Shown here in pieces: positions 31,961 to 42,255 of a stretch of 64,000 nt of DNA. The translations under genes were made by a program, and so were the position numbers. Under the pieces are notes generated by a model. It was not told the origin of the DNA and made no database searches. It saw nothing but the letters and a program-made list of their open reading frames with translations. The stretch covers positions 1 to 64,000 of the forward strand of contig NZ_JAGOMQ010000012.1 of NCBI RefSeq assembly GCF_017993425.1, given 5' to 3'. The stretch is from Amaricoccus sp. GTDB lineage: Bacteria; Pseudomonadota; Alphaproteobacteria; Rhodobacterales; Rhodobacteraceae. Each line of letters starts with the position of its first letter. Position 1 is the stretch's first letter.

Positions 31961-34900
31961 TGAGGCTGTTTTCCCCCTCCGACGGGCCGCGGGTGTTCGG
32001 CCTGCCCCCCGGGGCGGATGTGTGCCGGGCGCTGGTGGCCGGGATCGACGCGCGGCTCGGCGAGGCGCCGCCGGAGGCGCTGGCGCGGGTGGAGATCTGG
32101 ACGAACACCCGGCGGGCGCGGCGGGCGCTGATGGCGGCCTATGCCGGGGGGCCGGCGCGGCTGCTGCCGCGGATCCGGGTGGTGGCGGAGCTGGCCAACG
32201 ACCCCGGCGCGCCGGCGGGCTTGCCGGGGGCGGCGTCGGCGCTGGCGCGGCGGCTCGATCTGGCGCGGCTGGTGCGGGCGCTGCTCGCCGCCGAGCCGGG
32301 GCTCGCGCCGGCGAGCGCGGCCTTCGACCTCGCCGACGGGCTCGCCGATCTCGTCGACGAGATGGAGGGCGAGGGCGTGCCGGTCGCGGCGCTGCGCGGC
32401 CTCGACGCCGGCGATCATGCGCTGCACTGGCAGCGGAGCCTCGGGTTCCTCGCGATCCTCGACGACTACGTCGCGGCCGACCCGGCGGCGGAGGCGCAGG
32501 GGCGGATGCGGGCGGCGGCGGACGCGCTGGCGGCGCGCTGGGCGGAGGACCCGCCGCGGCATCCGGTGATCGTCGCGGGCTCGACCGGGTCGCGGGGACC
32601 GACGCGGGCCTTCATGGCGGCGGTGGCGCGGCTGCCGCAGGGGGCGCTGGTGCTGCCGGGCTTCGACGCGACGACGCCGGCCTCGGTCTGGGCGCGGCTC
32701 GGGGCCGGCGACGCCGGCGCGGCGGACCACCCGCAGGCGGGGTTCCGCCGGCTCGCGGACGCGCTCGGCTTCGCGCCGGGGGACGTAGCGCCCTGGGACG
32801 CCGCGCCGCCGCCCGCGCCGGCGCGGAACCGGCTGGTGGCGCTGGCGCTCCGGCCGGCGCCGGTGACGGGGCAGTGGCGGGAAGAGGGGACGGCGCTGGT
32901 CCCGGAGCTCGGCGCGGCGCTGGCCGGGGTGGACTGGATCGAGGCGCCGGACCCGCGGGCCGAGGCGCGGACGCTGGCGCTGCTGCTGCGCGGCGCGGCG
33001 GAGCAGGGGGAGCGCGCGGCGCTGGTGACCCCGGACCGGGCGCTGGCGCGGCGGGTCGGGGCGGAGCTGGGGCGCTGGGGCCTCCGGCCCGACGACAGCG
33101 CCGGGCGGCCGCTGGCGCTGACCCCGCCCGGGGTGCTGCTGCGCCAGCTCGCGGCGCTGGCGGGGGCGCCGCCGACCCCGGCGGCGCTGCTGGCGCTGCT
33201 GACGCATCCGCTGACCGCGAGCGGCGCGGGGGACCGGGCGACCCATCGCCGGCTGACGGCGCGGCTGGAGCTGAAGGCGCTGCGCGGCGGCGCGCCGGTC
33301 GTCGACTGGGCCGCCCTCGCCGACTGGGCGGCCGAGGCGGGGCCGGAGGCGGCGGAGTGGATCGGCTGGGTCGAGGCGGCGCTCGCGCCGGTGACGCAGG
33401 ACGGCGGCGGGACGACGCTGGCGGAGCGGACGGCGCGGCTCCGGGCCGCCGCGGAGGCGCTGGCGGCCGGTCCGGGCGGCCTCGCGGCAGGCCGGGGCGA
33501 CGGCGGGACGGCGGCTGACGGCGCAACGGGGGCCCGGACGGGCGACGCCCGGGGAGCGGGTCCGGAGGGTGGCTCCCCTGCGCTCCGGGACGGCGCGGCA
33601 GGCCCTGACGGCGCCGCAGCGCCCCGACCGGACGGCACGCCGAAGCCGGGAGGCGGCGCGCAGGCGCTGTGGGACAAGGCGGCGGGGATCGAGGCGCGGG
33701 CGATGCTCGACGGGCTGGCGGCCGCGGCGGGCGGGTTCGGGCCGATAGGGGCGGAGGACTTCCGCGCGCTGCTCGCCACGCTGGCGAACGGGCGGGACGT
33801 GCCGGAGGAGGCCGTCGTCACCCACCCGGGCGTCGCCATCTGGGGCACGCTGGAGGCGCGGGTGCAGAGCGCCGACCTGACGCTGCTTGCCGGCCTCAAC
33901 GAGGGCGTCTGGCCGCGGCTCCCCGGCGCGGACGCCTGGCTGAGCCGGCCGATGCGCCGGGCGCTGGGGCTGCCGAGCCCCGAGCGGGTGGTCGGCCTCG
34001 CGGCACACGACTTCCAGCAGGCCGCCGCCGCCGGGCGGGTGGTGCTGTCGCGGTCGGCGCGCGACGCCGAGGGGCCGACGGTGCCCTCGCGCTGGCTGCT
34101 GCGGCTCGAGAACCTGCTCGGCGGGCTCGGGCCGGAGGGCGCCGGGGCGCTCGCCGCGGCGAAGGCGCGGGGGGCGGCCGCCGTGGCCATGGCGGCGCTC
34201 CTCGACCGGCCCGAGGCGGCGGTCGCGCCGGCGGGGCGGCCCTGCCCGCGGCCGCCGGCGGCGGCGCGGCCGGCCTCGCTCAGCGTGACCGACCTCGACC
34301 AGCTGGTGCGCGACCCCTACGCCGTCTATGCCCGCCGGGTGCTGCGGCTGCGGCCGCTCGACCCGCTCGGGCGCGCCCCGGACGCGCTGGAGCGCGGCTC
34401 GGCGATCCACGGCGCGCTGGAGGCCTTCCTCGCCGCGACCGAGGCCGGGCTGCCGGAGGACCCGCGCCCGGCCTGGGACGCCGCCTGCGCCGCGGCGCTC
34501 GCCGCGGCCGCCCCGTGGCCGGCGGTGCGGGCGGCCTGGGCGGCGCGGCTCGGCCGGGCGGCGGACTGGTTCCTCGCCGGCGAGGCGGAGCGGCGGGCGC
34601 GCGCGGCGCCGCTGGCGCGCGAGATCCGGGGCGCGCGCGCCCTGGAGGGGACGCCGCTCCCCTGTGCGGTGGTGGCCAAGGCGGACCGGATCGACCGCGA
34701 CGACAGCGGCGGCTACGCGATCTACGACTACAAGTCCGGCGGCCTGCCGGGCGGCGCGGAGGCGGCCTATCACCTCCAGCTCCACATCGAGGCGGCGATC
34801 GCCGCGGCGGGCGGCTTTCCCGACCTGCCGCCGGGGCCGGCGGCGCATCTGGAGCTGCTCGGGCTCGGGTCGCGGCGGGCGCGGGAGATCGCCGCCGACC

Positions 34901-35076
34901 CGGAGGCGTTCTGGCCGCGGCTCGCCGCGCTGGTCGGGCGCCACCAGGACGAGGCCTCGGGCTTCGTCGCGCGGCTGCGGCCGGGGCTGATCGGCTTTCC
35001 CGGCGACTACGACCACCTCGCGCGCCGCGGCGAATGGGCCGACGGCGACGACCCCGCCGTCGAGGACGTCGGATGA
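31957..35076 (+). CDS. addB: Double-strand break repair protein AddB (alphaproteobacterial type)
   Basis: 1039 residues. It partners AddA in end resection for recombination. The N-terminal half lacks a canonical Walker A, as in the alpha-type family. The C-terminal PD-(D/E)xK nuclease is seen around residues 905-930 (VVAKADRIDRDD, then YDYKSGG). Near residues 505-570 is a Gly/Ala/Pro/Asp-rich low-complexity insert (ATGARTGDARGAGPEGG) that looks like an added linker. Two adjacent Met codons open the gene. The stop overlaps a chimeric mini-ORF that leads to addA. Confidence 0.92.
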   Translation: MMRLFSPSDGPRVFGLPPGADVCRALVAGIDARLGEAPPEALARVEIWTNTRRARRALMAAYAGGPARLLPRIRVVAELANDPGAPAGLPGAASALARRLDLARLVRALLAAEPGLAPASAAFDLADGLADLVDEMEGEGVPVAALRGLDAGDHALHWQRSLGFLAILDDYVAADPAAEAQGRMRAAADALAARWAEDPPRHPVIVAGSTGSRGPTRAFMAAVARLPQGALVLPGFDATTPASVWARLGAGDAGAADHPQAGFRRLADALGFAPGDVAPWDAAPPPAPARNRLVALALRPAPVTGQWREEGTALVPELGAALAGVDWIEAPDPRAEARTLALLLRGAAEQGERAALVTPDRALARRVGAELGRWGLRPDDSAGRPLALTPPGVLLRQLAALAGAPPTPAALLALLTHPLTASGAGDRATHRRLTARLELKALRGGAPVVDWAALADWAAEAGPEAAEWIGWVEAALAPVTQDGGGTTLAERTARLRAAAEALAAGPGGLAAGRGDGGTAADGATGARTGDARGAGPEGGSPALRDGAAGPDGAAAPRPDGTPKPGGGAQALWDKAAGIEARAMLDGLAAAAGGFGPIGAEDFRALLATLANGRDVPEEAVVTHPGVAIWGTLEARVQSADLTLLAGLNEGVWPRLPGADAWLSRPMRRALGLPSPERVVGLAAHDFQQAAAAGRVVLSRSARDAEGPTVPSRWLLRLENLLGGLGPEGAGALAAAKARGAAAVAMAALLDRPEAAVAPAGRPCPRPPAAARPASLSVTDLDQLVRDPYAVYARRVLRLRPLDPLGRAPDALERGSAIHGALEAFLAATEAGLPEDPRPAWDAACAAALAAAAPWPAVRAAWAARLGRAADWFLAGEAERRARAAPLAREIRGARALEGTPLPCAVVAKADRIDRDDSGGYAIYDYKSGGLPGGAEAAYHLQLHIEAAIAAAGGFPDLPPGPAAHLELLGLGSRRAREIAADPEAFWPRLAALVGRHQDEASGFVARLRPGLIGFPGDYDHLARRGEWADGDDPAVEDVG

Positions 35077-35198
35077 CCGGGGCGGCACGGATCGCGGCGG
35101 CGTGGTCGGGTCGGATCGGCTTTCCGGGCGACTGCGACCTCGCGCGGCGCGTCGCGCGGGCGCGCGGCGCCGGCCCGGCGGTCGAGGACGCCCGATGA
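35073..35198 (+). other. Chimeric junction mini-ORF between addB and addA
   Basis: 41 codons. The start MTGAARIAAAWSG copies the AddA start ([15 protein letters not shown]), then RIGFPGDCDLARRV and PAVEDAR copy the AddB end (LIGFPGDYDHLARRG and PAVEDVG). It overlaps addB and addA by ATGA on both sides. This is the clearest case of a tandem duplication whose unit spans the stop/start overlap. Confidence 0.75.
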
Positions 35199-38100
35199 CC
35201 GAGGCGGCGCGGGCGCAGATCGCGGCGGCGCGGCCGGGGGCGTCGAGCTGGGTCTCGGCCAACGCCGGCTCCGGCAAGACCCGGGTGCTGACCGACCGGG
35301 TGGCCCGGCTCCTGCTCGCCGGCGCCGAGCCCGGGCGCATCCTCTGCCTCACCTACACCAAGGCCGCCGCGGCGGAGATGCAGACGCGACTCTTCCGCAC
35401 GCTCGGCGCCTGGGCGATGCTGCCCGACGCGGAGCTGCGCGACGCGCTCACGCTGGTCGGCGAGCCGGGCGACAGCCTCCCCGCCGACAGGCTGGAGCAC
35501 GCCCGCACCCTCTTCGCGCGGGCGCTGGAGACCCCGGGCGGGCTCAAAATCCAGACGATCCACGCCTTCTGCGACGGCCTCCTGCGGCGCTTTCCGCTCG
35601 AGGCCGGCGTGCCGCCGCGCTTCGTGGTGCTGGAGGAACGGCAGGCGAAGGCGCTCCGCGCCGAGACGCTCGACGCGCTGGCCGCCGCCGGCGCGCCCGA
35701 GTTCGCCGCGCTCGCGCCCTGGCTCAGCCGCGACGACCTCGACCCGCTCCTCGCCGAGATCGGCCAGCGCCGCGCCGCCTTCGCCGCCCCCTTCGACCCT
35801 GCGGCCCTCGCCCGCGCCTTCGGCGTCGACCCCGACCGCCCCGTCCCGCCGCTGGCGCTCGACGAGGCCGAAATCTCCGCCCTGCGCGCCGTCGCCGCCG
35901 CGGCGGCGGGAAGCGGACCGGCCGACCGCAAGGTCGCCGAGGCGCTGGCCGAGGCGCTGCACGCCGCCGACCCGGCGACGCGGCAGGAGCTGCTTGAGGT
36001 CGCCCTCCTCAACCAGACCGGAGCCGAGGCCTTCCAGCCGCGGGGGAAGTTCCCGACGAAGGGCCTGCGCGCCGCGCATCCCGCGCTCTTCGCCGACGCC
36101 GACGCCATCGCCCGGCGGGTCGCGGACGAGCGCGTCGGCCGGCTCGCCTGGGCGGGGTTCGAGAAATCCGTGGCGCTCAACCGCTTCGCCCGCGTCTGGC
36201 TCGCCGCGCTCGGCGCGCGCAAGGCGGCGCGCGGGCTCCTCGACTTCGACGACCTCGTGGACCGCGCCGGCGCGCTCCTCGGCCGGGCGGACGTGGCCGC
36301 CTGGGTGCTGTGGCGGCTCGACGGCGGGCTCGACCACATCCTCGTCGACGAGGCGCAGGACACCAGCCCGGCGCAGTGGCGGGTGATCGAGGCGATCTCC
36401 GGCGAGTTCTTCGCGGGCCTCGGCGCGCGCGGCGACGCGCGCCGGACCCTCTTCGTCGTCGGCGACGAGAAGCAGTCGATCTACAGCTTCCAGGGCGCCG
36501 ACCCGGCCGCCTTCGGCACGATGCGCGAGCGCTTCGCCCGGATGCTCGACGACATGGGCGAGGCGCTGGCGCAGTGCGACCTGCTCTGGTCGTTCCGCTC
36601 GGCCCCGCCGATCCTCGCGGTCGTCGACGCGACCTTCGCCGGGCCGGCCGGCGCCGGCCTCGCCCGGGCGCGCCACGAGCCGATCGCCGCGGACGCGCCC
36701 GGCCGGGTCGAGCTCTGGCCCTTCGCCCCCAAGCCCGACCGCGTCGACGAGGGACCCTGGGACGACCCCGCCCTCCCCGCCGCGGCAGACGATCCCGTCG
36801 AGGCGCTGGCCCGGCGCATCGCCACGACCATCCGCGGCTGGCTCGACGCCCGCCGCGCGCTGCCGGGGACCGGGCGCGCCATCGCGGCCGGCGACGTCGC
36901 CATCCTGGTGCAGCGGCGCGGGCCGATCTTCGACGCGACGATCCGGGCGCTGAAGCGCGCCGGCGTGCCGGTCGCCGGGGCGGACCTGCTGCGCGTCGGC
37001 GCCGAGCTCGCCGTGCGCGACCTCCTCGCCGCGCTGCGGGTGGTCGCGACCGAGGCCGACGACCTGTCGCTCGCCGCCCTGCTGCGGAGCCCGCTCGGCG
37101 GGGTGACGGAGGCGGGGCTCTACCGGCTGGCGCAGCCGCGGGAAGGCTCGCTCTGGCGGGCGCTCATGGCCGCGCCGGACGCCCCGGCGATCCGCGCGAC
37201 GCTCGTCGACCTGCGGGCGCAGGCGGATTTCCTGCGGCCCTTCGAGCTCCTGCAACGGCTCCTCGTGCGCCACGACGGCCGGCGGCTGCTGGTCGCCCGG
37301 CTGGGCGCCGAGGCCGAGGACGGCGTCGACGCGCTCCTCGACCAGGCCCTCGCCTACGAGCAGGTCGAGCCGCCGAGCCTCGTCGGCTTCCTCGCCTTCA
37401 TGGACCGCGAGGCCGTGACGGTGAAGCGGCGGCTCGACGAGGCGGCCGACCAGGTGCGGGTGATGACCGTCCACGGCGCCAAGGGGCTGGAGAGCGAGAT
37501 CGTCATCCTGCCCGACACCGCCGCCCGCCAGGAGGGCGGGCTCCTGCCGCAGGTGCTGCCGCTCGGCGACGGGCTGGCCGGCTGGCGGGTCAACAAGGAC
37601 GAGGCCCCCGTGGCGATCGCGGCCGCCGAGGCGCGGCGCAAGGCCGCGGCGGCCGAGGAGAACAACCGCCTCCTCTACGTGGCGCTGACCCGGGCGCGGC
37701 GCTGGCTGATCGTCGCCGGGGCGGGCGCCGACGGGCCGGACAGCTGGCACCGGCTGGTCGAGGCCGGGCTGCGCCGCGCCGGCGCCATCGACGAGCCCGG
37801 GCCGGCGGGGCCGGTCCTCGCCCTCGCCGCCGGCTGGCGCTCCGGGGCGGCCGACGCCGTCGCGGCCCGCGGCGCGGCGGCGACGCTGCCCGACTGGGCC
37901 GGGCGGCGGCCGCCGGCCCCCGCCGCCGGGCCGCCGCCGGTCTCGCCCTCGGGGCTCGGCGGCGCCCACGCGCTGCCCGGCGAAGGTCTCGACGAGGCCG
38001 CTGCCCTCGCCCGCGGCGCAGCGCTGCACCGGATGCTGGAGGCGCTGCCCGGGCGGCCGCAGGCGGAGTGGCCGGCGCTCGCCGCGCGGCTCGCGCCGCT

Positions 38101-38518
38101 CGCCGCGCCGGACGTGCTGGCCGAGGCGGCGGCGCTGCTCCTCGACCCGGCGCTCGCGTTCCTGTGGGAGCCCGGCGTGCTGGCCGAGGTCGACGTCACC
38201 GCGCCGCTCGCCGCGCTCGGAGGGGCGCGGATGCTCGGGCGGATCGACCGGCTGGCGGTCGGGCCGGAGCGGGTGCTGGCGGTGGACTTCAAGTCGAACC
38301 GCGTGGCGCCCTCGACCGCGGAGGCGACCCCCGAGGCGATCCTGCGGCAGATGGGGGCCTACGCCGCGGCGCTGGCGCTGGTCTGGCCCGGGCGGCGGGT
38401 GGAGACGGCGGTGCTCTGGACCCGCCCGCGCCGGCTCATGCCCCTGCCCCCGGGGCTCGTCGCGGCGGCGCTGACGCGCGCGGGGCCCCTCCTTGACCCG
38501 GGCGGAGGGGCTCCATAG
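35195..38518 (+). CDS. addA: Double-strand break repair helicase AddA (alphaproteobacterial type)
   Basis: 1107 residues. UvrD-type helicase: Walker [11 protein letters not shown] (about 22-30), [19 protein letters not shown], Walker [44 protein letters not shown] and [13 protein letters not shown]. The C-terminal nuclease has [10 protein letters not shown], the DxK motif. Alpha-type AddAB replaces RecBCD. The ATG at 35195 is the last of the repeated starts at this junction. Confidence 0.94.
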   Translation: MTEAARAQIAAARPGASSWVSANAGSGKTRVLTDRVARLLLAGAEPGRILCLTYTKAAAAEMQTRLFRTLGAWAMLPDAELRDALTLVGEPGDSLPADRLEHARTLFARALETPGGLKIQTIHAFCDGLLRRFPLEAGVPPRFVVLEERQAKALRAETLDALAAAGAPEFAALAPWLSRDDLDPLLAEIGQRRAAFAAPFDPAALARAFGVDPDRPVPPLALDEAEISALRAVAAAAAGSGPADRKVAEALAEALHAADPATRQELLEVALLNQTGAEAFQPRGKFPTKGLRAAHPALFADADAIARRVADERVGRLAWAGFEKSVALNRFARVWLAALGARKAARGLLDFDDLVDRAGALLGRADVAAWVLWRLDGGLDHILVDEAQDTSPAQWRVIEAISGEFFAGLGARGDARRTLFVVGDEKQSIYSFQGADPAAFGTMRERFARMLDDMGEALAQCDLLWSFRSAPPILAVVDATFAGPAGAGLARARHEPIAADAPGRVELWPFAPKPDRVDEGPWDDPALPAAADDPVEALARRIATTIRGWLDARRALPGTGRAIAAGDVAILVQRRGPIFDATIRALKRAGVPVAGADLLRVGAELAVRDLLAALRVVATEADDLSLAALLRSPLGGVTEAGLYRLAQPREGSLWRALMAAPDAPAIRATLVDLRAQADFLRPFELLQRLLVRHDGRRLLVARLGAEAEDGVDALLDQALAYEQVEPPSLVGFLAFMDREAVTVKRRLDEAADQVRVMTVHGAKGLESEIVILPDTAARQEGGLLPQVLPLGDGLAGWRVNKDEAPVAIAAAEARRKAAAAEENNRLLYVALTRARRWLIVAGAGADGPDSWHRLVEAGLRRAGAIDEPGPAGPVLALAAGWRSGAADAVAARGAAATLPDWAGRRPPAPAAGPPPVSPSGLGGAHALPGEGLDEAAALARGAALHRMLEALPGRPQAEWPALAARLAPLAAPDVLAEAAALLLDPALAFLWEPGVLAEVDVTAPLAALGGARMLGRIDRLAVGPERVLAVDFKSNRVAPSTAEATPEAILRQMGAYAAALALVWPGRRVETAVLWTRPRRLMPLPPGLVAAALTRAGPLLDPGGGAP

Positions 38519-38553
38519 GTTCCTTGCCAACCTGTCATGAGGAGGCCATTCGA

Positions 38554-38874
38554 ATGGCGACGATCAAGGTCACGGACAAGACCTTCCAGGACGACGTCCT
38601 CGGGTCCGACGTGCCGGTTCTGGTGGATTTCTGGGCGGAGTGGTGCGGCCCCTGCAAGATGATCGGCCCCGCCCTCGAGGAGCTGGCCGTGGAATACGAC
38701 GGCCGCATCAAGATCGCCAAGGTGAACGTGGACGAGAACCCCGCCCTGCCGGCGCAGTTCGGCATCCGCGGCATCCCGGCGCTCTTCATGTTCAAGGGCG
38801 GCGAGGTGGTCTCGAACCGCACCGGCGCCGCGCCCAAGGCGAACCTGAAGAGCTGGATCGAGGAGACCGTCTGA
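38554..38874 (+). CDS. trxA: Thioredoxin
   Basis: 106 residues. The active site WCGPC (Cys31, Cys34) lies in [16 protein letters not shown], and the conserved cis-proline is in [16 protein letters not shown] Shine-Dalgarno precedes the ATG at 38554. It ends the tsaE-to-trxA series and is followed by a strong hairpin. A general cytoplasmic disulphide reductant. Confidence 0.95.
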   Translation: MATIKVTDKTFQDDVLGSDVPVLVDFWAEWCGPCKMIGPALEELAVEYDGRIKIAKVNVDENPALPAQFGIRGIPALFMFKGGEVVSNRTGAAPKANLKSWIEETV

Positions 38875-38882
38875 AGCGGTCC

Positions 38883-38912
38883 CCCGGAGGCCGGCCCCGG
38901 CCGGCCTCCGGG
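38883..38912. terminator. Strong GC hairpin after trxA
   Basis: A perfect 12-bp stem CCCGGAGGCCGG / CCGGCCTCCGGG with a 6-base loop lies between the converging trxA and engB genes. There is no T run, so termination may be weak or Rho-assisted, but position and symmetry suit both strands. Confidence 0.6.
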
Positions 38913-38967
38913 CGGCGGGCGAGCGGGAGCCCTTGCGGCTCCCCGAGCCCGGCGCTGCCCCCGCCGC

Positions 38968-39627
38968 TCAGGCCGGAGCGTCGAGGCCGGCGACCAGCGC
39001 GCGCAAGGTCGGAAGGCCGAGCCCCGTCTCCGCCGAGGTCACGACGATCTCCGGGAAGGCCGCCGGGTGCTTCGCCAGCGCCGCCGCCACCTCGTCGCAG
39101 ACCCGGGCGAGGTCGCGGCCGGCCGGCTTGTCCGCCTTGGTCAGCACCACCTGGAAGCTGACCGCCGAACGGTCGAGCAGGCCGAGGATCTCCGAATCCA
39201 CCGCCTTGATCCCGTGCCGCGCATCGACCAGCACGAACGCCCGCCGCAGCGTGACCCGCCCGGCGAGATAGGCGCGCAGCAGCGCCTGCCAGCGGTCGAC
39301 CACCGCCTTCGGGGCCTCGGCGAAGCCGTATCCCGGCAGGTCGACGAGATAGCGCTCCGCGCCCAGCGCGAAATAGTTGATCTCCTGCGTCCGCCCCGGC
39401 GTGTTCGAGGCGCGCGCCAGCGCCTTCCGCCCCGTCAGCGCGTTGATCAGCGACGACTTCCCCACATTGGACCGCCCGGCGAAGCACACCTCCACCCGGT
39501 CGGCCGGCGGCAGGCCGTCCATCGCCACCACGCCCTTCAGGAACTCGACCGGCCCGGCGAAGAGCTTGCGGCCGCGCTCTGCCGCCTCCGGATCCGGCTC
39601 GGGCGCGAGGGTGAAGACCTGCCTCAC
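38968..39627 (-). CDS. engB: Ribosome biogenesis GTPase EngB/YsxC
   Basis: 219 residues. G1 GRSNVGKSS at 51-59, G2 TPGRTQEINYF, G3 VDLPGYGFA, G4 LTKADKP and G5 VTSAETGLG are all present. EngB is an essential GTPase for large-subunit assembly. The start overlaps the MOSC gene stop (39624) by ATGA. Confidence 0.94.
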   Translation of the reverse strand: MRQVFTLAPEPDPEAAERGRKLFAGPVEFLKGVVAMDGLPPADRVEVCFAGRSNVGKSSLINALTGRKALARASNTPGRTQEINYFALGAERYLVDLPGYGFAEAPKAVVDRWQALLRAYLAGRVTLRRAFVLVDARHGIKAVDSEILGLLDRSAVSFQVVLTKADKPAGRDLARVCDEVAAALAKHPAAFPEIVVTSAETGLGLPTLRALVAGLDAPA

Positions 39628-40373
39628 AGGAAAGCCGGGTCGCCCACCGCGACGCGGCCGCCCTCGACCACCTCGGCGTAGACCCCGAAATCCTTGTGCC
39701 CCCAGCCGGCCTGCAATTCCGCCAGCGTGTCGGCGTCGCTGATCCCGGTGGCCGGATCGATCGTCGTCGCCACGCAGCGGGTGATCCGCTCGCGCACCGC
39801 CAGCACGGCCCCGCCGACCCGGATCTCGCGCCCGACCAGGTCGAACTCCCCGAAGGCCTCAAGCCCGTCCAGCCAGACGTTGCCGCGGAACCGCTCGCGC
39901 TCCAGCCGCCGCCCGAACCGCGCGCCGAGCGCCGCGAGGCTCGCCTCGTTGAGGAGCGCCACCGAGGGAAAGTCGCTGTCGGTCATCCCCCGCCCCGCCC
40001 GCACCACGAAGGCGGGCTGCACCCGCCGCGGGTCGTGCAGCGGCGCGAGCCAGGCGACCAGCGCCGCGGCGTCGTCGGGATCGTCGGGGTCGACGACGAT
40101 CCCCGGCCGGTCGGGGTGCGACAGCGCGACCCGCCCCGCCGCCTCGTCGGTCTCGGCGCGGATCGCCATCAGGCTCGCCGTCCGCGCCCCCCGGCTGAAG
40201 TTCACGCAGGCCGCCCAGTCCGCGCTCCCCGGCGCGACCTTCGCCGCGTCGTGCGCCACCGCCCAGACCCGGTCCCAGGGCATGGTCTCGCCGGCGACGA
40301 GCCCGGTCGCGGCGACCGCCTCGTAGCCGCAGCCCTTGATCGGGTGGCGATAGAGCGCCGTGACGGCGGCCAC
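39624..40373 (-). CDS. MOSC-domain protein (MOSC_N plus MOSC)
   Basis: 249 residues. The N-terminal beta-barrel-like MOSC_N region is ALYRHPIKGCGYEAVAATG and DRVWAVAHDAAK. The MOSC core has RERFRGNVWLDGLEAFGEFD and RITRCVATTIDPATG, with the conserved Cys expected to bind a molybdenum cofactor or a sulphur. It may deliver sulphur or act as a molybdoenzyme of the mARC/YcbX type. It lies between yidC and engB and is probably co-transcribed with them. Confidence 0.88.
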   Translation of the reverse strand: MAAVTALYRHPIKGCGYEAVAATGLVAGETMPWDRVWAVAHDAAKVAPGSADWAACVNFSRGARTASLMAIRAETDEAAGRVALSHPDRPGIVVDPDDPDDAAALVAWLAPLHDPRRVQPAFVVRAGRGMTDSDFPSVALLNEASLAALGARFGRRLERERFRGNVWLDGLEAFGEFDLVGREIRVGGAVLAVRERITRCVATTIDPATGISDADTLAELQAGWGHKDFGVYAEVVEGGRVAVGDPAFL

Positions 40374-40379
40374 GGCCGG

Positions 40380-42185
40380 CTACTCCGTCTTCCGCTTGCG
40401 CCGCAGCCCGGAGAGCACGTTCTCGAACACCTTCGGCTTCACGCCCTGGCTGCGCATGATCAGGTACTGCTGGGTGAAGGTGATCGAGTTGTTGGCCACC
40501 CAGTAGATCACCAGCCCGCTCGCGAACGAGCCGAGCATGAACATGAACACCCACGGCATCCACGCGAAGACCATCGCCTGCGTCTTGTCCGCCGGCGCCG
40601 GGTTCAGCTTCTGCTGGAGCCACATCGAGACGCCGAGCACGATCGGCCAGACCCCGATCGACAGGATCCCGAGCGCGCTCGCATGGTCGGGCGCCGCCCA
40701 GGGCAAGAGCCCGAACAGGTTCATCCAGCTCGTCGGATCCGGCGCCGACAGGTCATGAATCCACCCGAAGAACGGCGCATGGCGCAGCTCCAGCGTGACG
40801 AAGATCACCTTGTAGAGCGAGAAGAAGATCGGGATCTGCATCACGATGGGCAAACAGCCCGCGGCGGGATTGACCTTCTCCTTCTTGTAGAGGGCCATCA
40901 CCTCCTGCTGCATCTTCACCCGGTCGTCGCCGGCCCGCTCCTTGATCGCCTCCATCTCCGGCTGCAAGGCCTTCATCTTCGACATCGAGACGTAGGACTT
41001 GTAGGCGAGCGGGAACAGGATCGCCTTGATGATGAAGGTGAGCGCGATGATCGCCACGCCCATGTTGCCGATGAAGCCGTGCAGCCAGTGCAGCGCCATG
41101 AAGATCGGCTTGGTCAGGAACCAGAACCAGCCCCAGTCGATCGCGTCGACGAAGCGGTCGATCTTCAGGTCGCGCTGGTAGGCGCGCAGCAGCGACCACT
41201 CCTTCGCCCCGGCGAAGAACCAGGTCGAGACCTCGGCCTTGGCGCCGGGCTCCACCGTCATCACCGGCAGGCGCATGTCGGTCTGGAAGGTGTCGTTGGC
41301 GGCGGTGTACTTCACCACCGCCGTGAAGGCCTGGCCGGGCTGCGCCACCAGCGAGGACATCCAGTAGTGGTCGGTGAAGCCGATCCAGCCGTCGGCGGCG
41401 GCCGGGACGGCGACGGCCTGCGCGCCCTCGGCCGGGTCCTCCGGCAGGTCCTCGAGCTGCTTCCAGGTGAACTGCTGGAGGATGCCGTCCGCGGCGCCGA
41501 CGACGCCCTCGTGCAGGATCCAGAAGCGCTTGACGTTCATCGGCACGCCGTGGCGGGCGACGATGCCGTAGGGCTGCACGCTCACCGCCGCGCCGGTCGT
41601 GTTCTCGACCGACTGGGCGATCGTGAACATGTAGTCGTCGTCGATCGAGATCGTGCGGCGGAACACCAGCCCCGCGCCGTTGTCCCAGCGGATGGTGACC
41701 GGCGTCGTCTCGGTCAGCGTCTCGCCGCTCTCGATCTCCCAGGGCGTGTTCGGCCCCGGCACCGCGCCGGCCGCGAGCCCGCCCGCCGGCGCCCAGCCAT
41801 AGAGCGCGTAATGCGACTCGGGCGCGCCCGCCGGGGTCAGCAGGGTGACGTTGGGCGAGCCCGCCGCGATGGTCTCGTGGTAGTCGAGGAGCTGGAGGTC
41901 GTCGATCCGCCCGCCGACCAGCGAGATCGAGCCGGCGACGCGGTCGGTGCGCACGGGGACGCGCGCGGTGCGGCCGAGCACCTCCACCCGGCTCGCCGCC
42001 GGCTCCGCGCTCGCCCCGGGCACCGCGCCCGGGGCCGCGGCGGCGGGCGCGGCCTCGCCCTCGGCGACGGTCTGGCCCGCCGGCGCCGTCTCGGGCGCGG
42101 TGGGCGGGAACAGCAGGAACCACACCAGGATGACGAGGAAGCTGAGCGCGGTCGCGAGGATCAGATTCCGGTTCTGGTCGTCCAT
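40380..42185 (-). CDS. yidC: Membrane protein insertase YidC
   Basis: 601 residues, the proteobacterial long form. An N-terminal anchor (ALSFLVILVWFLLF) is followed by a Pro/Ala-rich linker, the periplasmic beta-sandwich domain, and the five-helix core with WFWFLTKPIFMALHWLHGFI, PLAYKSYVSMSKMKALQPEM (20 residues) and GCLPIVMQIPIFFSLYKVI. The C-terminus RRKRKTE is basic and ribosome-facing. It inserts and folds inner-membrane proteins. YidC upstream of engB is a known alphaproteobacterial arrangement. Confidence 0.95.
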   Translation of the reverse strand: MDDQNRNLILATALSFLVILVWFLLFPPTAPETAPAGQTVAEGEAAPAAAAPGAVPGASAEPAASRVEVLGRTARVPVRTDRVAGSISLVGGRIDDLQLLDYHETIAAGSPNVTLLTPAGAPESHYALYGWAPAGGLAAGAVPGPNTPWEIESGETLTETTPVTIRWDNGAGLVFRRTISIDDDYMFTIAQSVENTTGAAVSVQPYGIVARHGVPMNVKRFWILHEGVVGAADGILQQFTWKQLEDLPEDPAEGAQAVAVPAAADGWIGFTDHYWMSSLVAQPGQAFTAVVKYTAANDTFQTDMRLPVMTVEPGAKAEVSTWFFAGAKEWSLLRAYQRDLKIDRFVDAIDWGWFWFLTKPIFMALHWLHGFIGNMGVAIIALTFIIKAILFPLAYKSYVSMSKMKALQPEMEAIKERAGDDRVKMQQEVMALYKKEKVNPAAGCLPIVMQIPIFFSLYKVIFVTLELRHAPFFGWIHDLSAPDPTSWMNLFGLLPWAAPDHASALGILSIGVWPIVLGVSMWLQQKLNPAPADKTQAMVFAWMPWVFMFMLGSFASGLVIYWVANNSITFTQQYLIMRSQGVKPKVFENVLSGLRRKRKTE

Positions 42186-42255
42186 CGCGCGCCTCCGGTC
42201 GGCCCTGTCGGAAAGGTGACAGGGTTCAACAGAAGCGCCCTGGAAAGGTCAAGGC

